Source: Metopolophium dirhodum (taxonomy: Eukaryota; Arthropoda; Insecta; Hemiptera; Aphididae). From it: DNA of 64,000 bases. Location: the NCBI RefSeq assembly GCF_019925205.1, contig NC_083567.1, forward strand, positions 18,228,001 through 18,292,000, written 5' to 3'. Below the pieces are notes generated by a model. It was not told where the DNA came from. It did no database searches and saw only the letters and a list, made by a program, of their open reading frames with translations. Below are positions 25,401-34,866 of this stretch, in pieces. The stretch's first letter is position 1. Each line of letters opens with the position of its first letter. Made by a program: the position numbers and the translations under genes.

Positions 25401-28400
25401 TAACATTTTCATTGTACGACATTAATTCTTAGAATCTCTGGATAACATATACAAAATATAAACATTGTATAAGGTACCTAATTTGTTTATAGAAATAACA
25501 GACATAATTTATAAACGTAGATCACTGTAAATATTTGTATTCAAGTCTACTATACTGCAACGATAAACCCTTATTTATTATGGGTTTTATATAAACGTTT
25601 TTACTTAAAAAATATACATTGACAATCTTACGAATTTTGAAGCTAGTTCAAATGTATACGCTGTTCCGTATTATTTTGTTATTTTATAGTAGGGTTTCAT
25701 ACCAATCATACTGTCTCCTCTTCACCTGGGCTCTTACCCGTTCAGGTGTCGTTCTGTTTATATTAACGAGGTCTCGAAGACTCGACCTCGGTGTGCGATA
25801 TTATTACTAGGGATCGGGGTTACCTTATGTGAAGCAAAGTACTCAACGTAATATATATATATATGTATATCTGTTATTGAATATCAATGTATTATTATTA
25901 TCTACTACAAGTTACAACATCGAAAGTTGAGGCCATGGTGGCCATGGTATGTCGTGGGTGTCGATGTCCAAATGTGGGTTGAGCTGGTCGTTGCCAGTCC
26001 TCGAGTTTCACTATCGACCGCCGACTATGACTCTTCATTCTTGACCATCCAACTATCAACCGCCAATTATAGACTCTATCGACTACCTCACTGTAGACTT
26101 TATCATAACTATCTACCGCCAGGCACCCTGGTCGGTTATTTACACGATGTGAGCTAAACATCGCGTCAGCATAATATATATATTTCATACATATATACAC
26201 GTTTGCCATTACTAACACTCAGCATATTAGCCGTGCTAAACGTAGGGAGTAATGTACGATGTCGATGACGATAATCGTTACAATACCAAACAAGTAAAAT
26301 ACTATGAACGACACTTGATGCGTAAGTATTTTTATGAAAGGTAATATAATTTTATTCTTCATAAATCATAACTCACTACCTGATGCTATTAAATAATACA
26401 ACAACTTACATATCACTACCGATATATATATATATATTCTAATTCATAAATGTGTATGGGAAATACACATGCGTTACCAGTCACCGCCACTACCAACAAA
26501 ACCCATCCGTCTCGAGTAAAATGTTTTGTTTCACGCTTACGTATGAGAAAACGCATACGCGTATGCACATACATATCACTAAAGTGACCTACGCATATTA
26601 TATTTTATCAGCACATACCTACTTACAACAGTCATACCTATCACTTGTATAATATTTTTATTTTACCGTGTGTATACACACAGGCATATCACCTCCGTCA
26701 TATATCATTGTATAAGTTATAATATCGGAAAAGAGAGATACTTCAGTAGATACTTTATGCGGTTTATTGCCAAAATCTCGAAATAGACAATAATTAACGT
26801 TACATCTGTAGTACTATGGTATCATCTTTATCAATTAAACATTAATAAATTGTCATATTATTAGCCATTTTCCATACAGGCTCATGCTACAATGAGCGTA
26901 TATAGGTGGGAACATACATACATTCTTATCCTTGTATCTTTATATACACAATACTATTAGGCTAACCTATCCTGAATAATATTACAAATACATACTTATA
27001 TTTTTAATCAATCATACATATTATGTTGAAATAATATAACAATAGTAGAAACTATTATCGACCCATCACTCGGTTCTACAGTTACATAATGAACATGTGA
27101 AACATAGTATGATATGCAAACCCACATTAAATCATATACATATTCGTCATTACAAACACCTAAACACATTATATAGATTACATAAATATATATATTATAT
27201 ACATACAATAGGTATATAAAACATTCATATATATTATATATACACATCAATAAGTCACCTACATATAGGCATACACATATATTACTTACATACACACATA
27301 CTTGTATAATATATCCTTACATATTCTTATATATTTAAACAGTATTCATACATACATACATACATTTACATATATATTTACTTAAACAACATTCATAGAC
27401 TCGTTCGATTATTTCAAATAATAATTTACATCAAATATTTTCGATATATAATTTATTTGATGACTAAATTCTTAAACATATATTAATTATTATACATTTA
27501 CAGTAGATACATAAAATATATCACAACATCGTCGTGCATACTGATTCAACGATATGCAATAAACAGCAATTAAATGCAATATAGTACTTATTCATATATA
27601 ATTTACTCATTTTTTCGTTAAATACGTAGGTAGAATTTATGCTGGAACCTCAAAATATACTCATCAAAGTGAATATATGTTAAAATGTACCAATTTTGAT
27701 AAAAACATAGCTGTCTGTGTGTAAATACAGAAATCTTGCTAAAATAAGTATAAATATCATAATTTCAATAAAACATATGGAAACATCACAATATTTTAGT
27801 AAAAAATAGGGAAAAATCTCATAATTTCGTTAAAATCATGTAATATTATAAAAAATATCATACCCCTGCCTAATTACCGTCAAAGTCATACAGTTTAGTT
27901 ATTAAATGTATCTAAATGCATGACCACCATTATAACGAGTCTCAACGACCGACACATATCGTCGCACAATAATATAATATTAACCAAGTTTTTTGATTGC
28001 CTCATTTGCAGTAAATAAAACCATATACATAAATACTTTACACATATCCATCACACAATTCTAACACAGCTTAAAATCTAGAATATCATATTCTTAAAAG
28101 CATTACACAAAAAGTCATTGTTATTTCAAAGATGAAACAAAATCATATTTAAATTCCATGGTTTCAATAATAAAAAGCATATTATTATAGCTTTATCTTC
28201 GTCACATATTAGCAAAAACAAAATAAAATGCGCCTACATCAAGCGATGATAATTTTTCACTTAATAATTTCGTATATAGAAAACCATATATGTTTAAATT
28301 ATTTTTAATGCATATCTTATACGCATAGCCCGGCATTTATTTTATACACAATTTTAGAAATGTATTATTTATACAGTTATATACTACATGGATGCTTATA

Positions 28401-28849
28401 GCTTATTACTGATACTTTTCATGTATTATTCTATATACTTTGTAAAATAATTATGTAATCACATGTATATTAGTGTATTACCATCACAAGCTTGGAAACA
28501 TATTTGAAAAAACCATGATTTCTTAGTGAAAATCGGTAAAAATATCATTTCCTTATCAAGATCATGTCTAAGATATTAATAATAACATATAACTAGTTTG
28601 CAAATCAATCCATCAATCGTATCGAATTAGATATTAAATACAACTCTACACTATAACAGAACATTTCAGTTCTAAATGGCTGACTTACATCTCTCCAATC
28701 TACATTCTAATATGATATTATATCAAGTTTTATGGCTCATACATTATATTATGTTAAGACATGTAAACTTTTCATAAGTTCAATTATAATTATCATAAAC
28801 TCACTGAAAAAATATATATATAACTAATATTTCGCCTTTAAAAACCGGT

Positions 28850-28965
28850 ACATACATAGTTACCTTTGCTAAAAGTTATTATTTTTGTTTAAATATCTTA
28901 AAAACTGTATTCTTAGAACCACACTCGTCAGCTATATAATATAACACCTACACTATCATTTAGAA
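28850..28965 (+). repeat. ~115-bp direct repeat, copy 1
   Basis: Starts near 'acatagttacctttgct' and ends near 'cacctacactatcatt'. The same sequence, almost unchanged, is at 29066-29178. The roughly 100 bp between the copies is an inverted relative of 33697-33796. Confidence 0.85.
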
Positions 28966-28967
28966 TA

Positions 28968-29063
28968 TTGAAGTTTAGTTTTTTTTTTTCCAAATCTAGA
29001 TAATAGATTTCCACCGTAGAATACCAATTATTATTATTATTATGACGTCAAGACATCGAGTAC
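28968..29063 (+). repeat. Inverted copy of sequence downstream of the 125-aa gene
   Basis: Contains 'ccaaatctagataatagat', 'ccaccgtagaataccaatt' and 'tgacgtcaagacatcgagta'. The reverse complement of these phrases lies at 33697-33796, just past the stop of the minus-strand gene at 33846. One copy may have been moved within the element. The original function is unknown. Confidence 0.8.
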
Positions 29064-29065
29064 TC

Positions 29066-29178
29066 CATACATAGTTACCTTTGCTAAAAGTTATTATTTT
29101 TGTTTAAATATCTTAAAAACTGTATTCTTAGAACCACACTCGTCAGCTATATAATATAACACCTACACTATCATTACA
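29066..29178 (+). repeat. ~115-bp direct repeat, copy 2
   Basis: Near-identical to 28850-28965. Low divergence compared with the degenerate surroundings suggests a recent duplication or gene conversion. Confidence 0.85.
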
Positions 29179-29259
29179 ATTTTCACTGATTTTCATCACT
29201 ATACCTGTCTCGAAACACACAAATCTATAACACTTCGGTCAAGAATAAAGCATTGGTTT

Positions 29260-29460
29260 TCAGATTAAATATAAGAACACTATATTTTTTTGAGTTTCCA
29301 TCAACGTAACATATAGATCATATATTTGTCTCCAATTATCGTTAAATACATGAGGGTATTTATGTTGAAACCGTACCCGATCGCTTATATTATAATAAAT
29401 CATATGATAGGTGGGTAGGTACAAATTATACCTTATATCCATCACTGTCTTAAAACTCAT
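29260..29460 (-). CDS. Possible small ORF, 66 aa, unknown
   Basis: A frame on the minus strand with a varied, Tyr-rich composition (starts MSFKTVMDIRYNLYLP) and no low-complexity run. I recognise no domain. A degenerate relative of part of it lies near 27610-27650, where the frame is broken. It may be a decayed or chance frame; no splice sites or polyadenylation signal support it strongly. Confidence 0.2.
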   Translation of the reverse strand: MSFKTVMDIRYNLYLPTYHMIYYNISDRVRFQHKYPHVFNDNWRQIYDLYVTLMETQKNIVFLYLI

Positions 29461-29675
29461 TTACACAAAATACTAGGAATTTATTTTTATGTTTTTAGAC
29501 TAGATACATAATTATTTTATATACTATTCTATTTACTTTATAAATAATGTAAAACGCATGTATATTGCCATCACAAGTTAGGATATATCTTACCATGTCT
29601 ACCAGGATAATTATACTCGAGGATGGAATCGATGGGTATCAGTATCCATTGAAGGCTCCCGCTAGTAAGACGTTA

Positions 29676-31473
29676 TCTAATATATAAATGTGAAAATGAA
29701 AACCTTTGAGTGATATGTTCTCCGAAACTACTGAACCGATCGTTATGGTTTTTTTTTTTTAATTGAAAAGCTCATTGCGGAGAAGGTTTAAGGCTTTTGA
29801 TCGATTCTCTAACTTTAAAAACAAAGGAGTTATCAATTATCATAAATAATGACCAGTTACGTTGACTGGGTGGGTGAGGTTCGCGGTACGGCAACGGACG
29901 GCGGCTAGACGTGGCCGCCCAAACTTCCCCTTCCATATCACCGTTGCGCGACGTGATAGTTCATATCGTTATTCGTTGCTAATGGAAAACTATAATTATA
30001 ATTATTTAATTATTATATTATAACTTAAATCAATACCATAGATTAAATATATAAAATAATATAATCTATGTTAATACAAAAAAAACACAATTTCTCGCAT
30101 ATTATAGTATTATCTAATCAATAATAACTCAAGTGCATAAAATAATATAATCTATGTTAATACAAAAAAAACACAATTTCTCGCATATTCTATAGAAATT
30201 CACCGCATTATAGTGAACGAATGACGGACCGACCGACATTTTAAGAGAAGCTTCGTAAAAGTCGGAACGCTGCTTAATGTTTGTGCATCGACTATCGATG
30301 AATTGTCGAATATTCAAGATGCCTGCATTTAAATAGTAAACAGTACTAATAATAAGTAAATTACTAATAATAACTTACTTTTAATTTAATTTAATTTCTA
30401 TAATTTTTAAATTTTTATTCGTTTCTTTTAATTATTAAAATTTATCACAATGAAAAGGAAAATTAATTTAGGTCGTTCATCGAATATAATAAAACGTCAA
30501 CGTTTACTTAGATTAAGTCAAAATAACTCGCCAGATAAATGCAATATTAACAGCGATAATAATGATGATAATATAAATAATATATCTGTTACCAATAGTG
30601 TTGGTAGTATTAATGAAAACAATATTAATAACAACGAAAATTTAGATGAACCACAAGTTCCATGGCGTCGCCGTGAAATGTCGGCATTTACTTATGATAA
30701 ATTAATAGATTATAAAAATAATTCTCACGTTATCATTGGAAATATGAATTTAAAATGTAATTATTGTCGTGCATTGAAATGGTCCAAAGAGCCTGCAGGT
30801 TTTTGTTGTTCAGGAGGAAAAGTTGTTTTGGAAGACATTGCTGATCCACCCGAACCATTAAAAAGTCTCTTAAATTTTTCTCACAATAATTCAAAACATT
30901 TTTTTTACATGATACGTGTTTATAATTTGGCTTTTCAAATTACATCGTTTGGTGCAACAGAAATTAGACATGGAAATTTCATGCCAACATTTAAAGTTCA
31001 AGGTCAAGTCTATCATTTGGCTGGTTCTTTATTACCCACCGGTATTGAAGAACCAAAGTTTTAAGGCTATATATAAATGAATGTTTGTATGTAGATTAGA
31101 CCTCTGGGAAGAAGATTGTCTGATTTAAAAAGGATTAAATTTGGTTTTATTTTATTCATCGGATTTTAGTAGGGTTAGGTTAGGTTAGGATTTTGTATTA
31201 ATTGATTATATTATTAATCCACCGTAGGTGGAGTTAAGGAAAAACGACAAACATGGTATAACTTTGATACTTTAGAGTTAATTTATACACTTATGTACAA
31301 ACAGCACGGGGTCCGCGATCTACCGCAGGTAGATTGCCTACCTGATAGTCAGAATTTTTATTCCGGGCAACAGAAAAGTTAAGATAAATCTAGAATATCA
31401 TACATCGAATATAAAATAACTCATTAAACAGTTTGTACATTTAACGGGCAACGAAGTGCACAGGATCAGCTAG
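29676..31473 (+). mobile_element. Chimeric non-autonomous Helitron
   Basis: The 5' end is TCTAATATATAAATG and the 3' end runs 'ggatcagCTAG'. Flanking bases are A on the left and T on the right, the usual Helitron A^T insertion. Helitrons end in CTRR and make no target duplication. Inside, a second 5'-type start ('tatatataaatgaatg', about 31067) follows directly after a cut-off replication-protein frame. The copy seems to join the 5' part of one Helitron to the 3' part of another. It sits about 50 bp upstream of the 164-aa gene's start. Confidence 0.8.
30450..31064 (+). pseudogene. Truncated Helitron Rep/helicase N-terminal fragment
   Basis: 204 codons with the Helitron-like N-terminal domain. 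It contains the zinc-like CNYCRALKW and later CCSGGKV, then FQITSFGATE and FKVQGQVYHLAGSLLP, which match the Helitron_like_N family. The frame stops right after EEPKF, where an intact protein would run on for over 1000 residues through the HUH nuclease and Pif1-like helicase. The Asn/Asp-rich stretch at about 30-70 is common in these proteins. It is a remnant with no likely activity. The break coincides with the junction to the second Helitron sequence at about 31065. Confidence 0.85.
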
Positions 31474-31523
31474 TAATATATATCTATATATTATAATATA
31501 GCGCAATAGCAATCGCGTGAATT

Positions 31524-32018
31524 ATGTCGTCAGCTATTCTAGATATCCAGTGCGTGCTAGGTCCGAACTCGAAATACACGATAAAAGAAATGTCGGTAGT
31601 GGACTTAGAGGGGTTGGCTAGTCAACACTGGATTTTTAAACACTCGCGAACACCCAATACGGCGAAAATCGAAGATGTCAATATGTCGCTGTTTCGCCAC
31701 TATCACCAACTTTCATCGGATTGTGGAGATGTCCAATATACAGAAATCCCGCGGATTTTGAATTCGCTACATTTCGAATGCATTTACGTGAAAGGCGAGG
31801 AAAAGCGGCAGATCATAGAAGGATTCCTTCCCGATGTCAAAATTTGCGAGATGGGTGCAGATTTGGACTGTCCACGACTAGATCAACTACACGAGTCCGG
31901 TTTTGTCGGAAATATACAACACGAACCGTGTTGTTTACACCATAAGAATTTAAATCATACACAGTGTACATATAACCGAGTTTTCAAATTGTTGAAATGG
32001 TTTAAAAAAAATACGTGA
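31524..32018 (+). CDS. Polinton-associated protein of unknown function, 164 aa
   Basis: The 164-residue frame starts MSSAILDIQCVLGPNSKY. It resembles, from memory, a family of insect Maverick-linked proteins with a D-I/V-Q start, KEMSVVDLEG, a YVKGEEK-type stretch at about 93-99 and a late C-P pair. The mix of an early acidic residue and the spacing of KG-E-K could suit a nuclease-like RNase H/DEDD fold, but I cannot prove it. The C-terminus has a Cys/His cluster (CCLHH then C, about 140-153) that could bind zinc. AATAAA follows near 32052. The Helitron ends 50 bp upstream, so the native promoter may be displaced. Function unknown. Confidence 0.7.
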   Translation: MSSAILDIQCVLGPNSKYTIKEMSVVDLEGLASQHWIFKHSRTPNTAKIEDVNMSLFRHYHQLSSDCGDVQYTEIPRILNSLHFECIYVKGEEKRQIIEGFLPDVKICEMGADLDCPRLDQLHESGFVGNIQHEPCCLHHKNLNHTQCTYNRVFKLLKWFKKNT

Positions 32019-32116
32019 AATAATATGCTGTATAATATATAATATTTCTGAAATAAATGTAAATTATATTATATAATCGTGTACGGTGTTTTATTACACA
32101 AATATGTGTGTGTATT

Positions 32117-32148
<32 letters not shown>
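32117..32148. repeat. (TA)n microsatellite
   Basis: About 16 TA units in the 3' flank of the 164-aa gene. Confidence 0.95.
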
Positions 32149-32151
<3 letters not shown>

Positions 32152-32633
32152 GGCATCTGGGTTCTACGTCCACACGGTCTCACGGCCGACTCCGCATTCC
32201 TTAACAATTCTTTTAAAAATAATTTGTAGAATAATATAATATAATTTCTATATACACGATATCATTATATTCCACCCTTAAATTTATATTATGGGTACGA
32301 ATATCGAGATTTTACCACACAAATAAGCCACATCTGGGTGGACATTGACGGGGTATGAAGTACCCCGCCAGCCTACGTCGGTGACCCTGCGGACGCACAT
32401 GGTCAAGACAGTGATCGTCGGACGATCCGGCGGATGCACGTGGTCAAGACAACGCATTCCGGTATACGACGCGCAGGATCCGCTCAAGGATCGACCCTTT
32501 TTTACTGTAATTTACACATGTGTGTATATCAATCGGTGTACCCGCTCAAAATTGCGCACGCCGAACGGTGTAGGTGGGGGTGGACGTCGATGACGATAAT
32601 TTTGGACGCTTAACCGCTGTCCACTCAATATTA

Positions 32634-33016
32634 AATCAGTCCTATTTTCTCTGCAGTACATAACAGACCTCTCCAGATATTATCAGTCGCCAGTTCAATT
32701 CATAAATATTACAACACCTCCGTACGAATAAAGTGAGTTTTATTTAATTATTATTATATACTGTTTAAGTCTGATGCCGGCGGTGAATTTTTATATCTTA
32801 TGTAAAATTAACAGACAATATTTTTATTTTTTTTTAGTTCTACATTCATTATCATTCAACGACGACATTACACGACACTACACACACGTCTTATTTGTCA
32901 GAAATCTATGTGAGTTAATTTTTACCTACTCTAATAATAAAAATGGCTATTCTCGCTATGCGACTGCGTTTAAATAATTTACTTTTTTTTCTAACGTTTA
33001 TTTTTTCTGTTCACAG
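32634..33016 (+). promoter_or_regulatory. Promoter and spliced 5' leader of the 101-aa gene
   Basis: Two TCAGTC-type arthropod initiators lie at about 32636 and 32688. Downstream, strong splice signals define leader exons: donor GTGAGT at 32733, acceptor TTTTTAG ending 32837, donor GTGAGT at 32910, acceptor TTCACAG ending 33016. The last exon begins six bases before the ATG at 33023. The leader exons contain no long frame. Promoter position is inference. Confidence 0.55.
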
Positions 33017-33022
33017 TTAATT

Positions 33023-33328
33023 ATGGATGTTTTAAATTCGCTCCAGCGGCAGGCTAATGTGTTGAATCTATCTATCGGAGAGCTGACAAAGGATGTCGAA
33101 TACCGTGTACAATCAATGAATAATGTGGAGACGAAATTTGGGACGGCTGTGGCGTGCGTCTTACAAGATCCGGCTGGCGGTGGGACAATCAACGTATTTC
33201 TCCCCAAGTCGATGCAATTGTCGAGTGATGAAATACGACGGTACAATCAACATGAGGTTGACCCAGTGAACCTCATTTTTCGGGGGATGAGTAAAAGGAG
33301 TTTTATTATTACATTCGTACCCGCTTAA
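33023..33328 (+). CDS. Polinton-associated small protein, 101 aa, possible OB-fold
   Basis: 101 residues beginning MDVLNSLQRQ. The order 'KFGTAVACVLQD', 'INVFLPKSM', 'SSDEIRRYN', 'NLIFRG' and a closing beta-rich FIITFV suggests a small beta-barrel. I recall similar small proteins in other insect Mavericks. A single-stranded DNA-binding role beside a protein-primed polymerase would make sense but is inference. The start is chosen because a strong acceptor (ends 33016) lies just upstream and no earlier in-frame ATG exists in the exon. AATAAA is present near 33398. It reads convergently with the 125-aa gene on the other strand. Confidence 0.7.
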   Translation: MDVLNSLQRQANVLNLSIGELTKDVEYRVQSMNNVETKFGTAVACVLQDPAGGGTINVFLPKSMQLSSDEIRRYNQHEVDPVNLIFRGMSKRSFIITFVPA

Positions 33329-33696
33329 GCTCGTTTTTCGGGTGATGTCTAATGTAACTTTAAAAAAAAAAAATTATAAATATTTGTATGTCTTGTTTAA
33401 TAAAAAAATTTAAAAATATGTTATTATTCTCATTTTATCTAGATCTTATAATTTTAAGGGACGTATAATATAATTATATACATTTAACAAGTTATATAAT
33501 TATTCTGTCCGAGATGAGTTGGTTTTAAAAAATATATTATTTAAAAATTATTATAAGGTTTATCCTCTTAAATATGAGGTGGTGGTGAAATATTTTATAT
33601 TTATAAGGTTTTATTAAATATTTATAAGGTTTATATTAATAACAATATCGATACGCATTTAATGAGTCGTATAATATTTACATATAATAATTATAA

Positions 33697-33796
33697 AGAG
33701 TACTCGACGTCTTGACGTCATAATAATAATAATTGGTATTCTACGGTGATAATCTATTATCTAGATTTGGGGAAAAAAAAAGAGAGACTTCAGTGT
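33697..33796 (-). repeat. Partner of the inverted copy at 28968-29063
   Basis: Holds 'gtcttgacgtcataataat', 'ttggtattctacggtg' and 'tctattatctagatttgg', the reverse complement of 28968-29063 at about 90 percent. It lies in the presumed 3' flank of the minus-strand 125-aa gene. Confidence 0.8.
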
Positions 33797-33845
33797 TCTA
33801 AATAATAATATTTTATTTACACAAAATTACAACTACATTTCTGAG

Positions 33846-34341
33846 TTAAATTTCGATAGCATTTTTTTTTTTCCAGTGTTTTTCTCGATCCCACCCTGAG
33901 TCACTGATACAGCCAGATTGTTCGTTATCTGAAAATATGAGTAATTTTATAGTAATTCTATTGCGATTTTATTTATACATTAATACTTACGTAGTGCATC
34001 TCCACCGCTTGCGAAATTGCCGGATATCAGGAACATATCGAAAACAGGTGGGATATACCAATCCGGCGTCGAGCACGGAAATGGTTGTCCGTCCGGTTCC
34101 CAAGAATCGGGAGATTTCCACGGAAATCGCTGGCCGGGATTAAATCCTAACGATTCTTGCACGACCTCGGGTTCGACTATACGTAGCGTATAGTCATCCG
34201 GATTGTAAGTCTCTCGAAATAATTGCGGTGACTAAAAATAAAATTAATTTTAATTTAAGTAGAGTGGTACAAAATAATAAAACTTACCATGCATCGAGTC
34301 TTGGGAACACGGTTGAAAAACGAACACTCCTCTGACGACAT
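33846..34341 (-). CDS. Three-exon gene, 125 aa, unknown function
   Basis: Minus-strand exons 34341-34288, 34231-33991 and 33928-33846 join with canonical GT-AG introns of 56 and 62 bp. Phases fit exactly (378 bp, 125 codons plus stop). The first exon opens MSSEECSFFNRV. The middle exon includes RFPWKSPDSWEPDGQPFPC and a hydrophobic FDMFLISG stretch. The product is Trp/Pro-rich and I recognise no domain. No single exon is long, so plain ORF calling misses it. It lies between the convergent 101-aa gene and the polymerase, transcribed with the polymerase. Intact splicing and frame suggest a real gene of the element. Confidence 0.75.
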
Positions 34342-34866
34342 ATTAATATATCGTATTATTACACATTTGTAAATGGTTAACTCCAAAGACTGACTGATGA
34401 AGTGCTAGCCATCAGAACACCGCCGTATGTAGACATATAAATCCTCGCTCCACCCAGTTCACTTCTTATCGCAGTGCGAATGAGTAGGGTTTTTTTAAAA
34501 ATAATAATAATAATGTTGTCAATACCTCGGTATAATATATAGGATAAGTATGTATGCAGATAAGGGTGAGTATAAGATAACATAAGATAATGAAAAGGAT
34601 TGAAAGATGAATCTGTGATACTAAAATAATAATAATTTAAAAAAAACGAGATTAAATATAAAAACGGTGTAACGGTATAATATTTTAGCATCGTACACTC
34701 ACATATTTTTATATACAACAGGGGTATTTCACGATTATACAATTTATACAGATATTTTAATAGGTTATAAATATATATATATGTATATACAGATATGAGA
34801 TCATTTAACAATAATAATAATAATAATACTAATAACAATAATAATAATAACAATGATAATAATAAT

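Larger units (their letters stand above)
24113..29675. other. Polinton interior without recognisable genes, ACATA-rich
   Basis: About 5.5 kb with only short frames, dense in 'catacatac', 'cttacatat' and 'atatatta' wording. Degenerate internal duplications are visible: 24400-24520 resembles 27145-27360, 27610-27650 resembles 29340-29385, and 28420-28500 resembles 29515-29590. It occupies the end of the element opposite the polymerase, where integrase or virion genes could be expected. I find no integrase D,D-35-E pattern, Walker A or capsid-like stretch in any frame. Confidence 0.6.

Noticed and set aside
31168..31190. TTAGG-like run resembling insect telomere repeats
   Set aside because: Only about three units, and the same phrase recurs in other Helitron copies, so it belongs to the Helitron.
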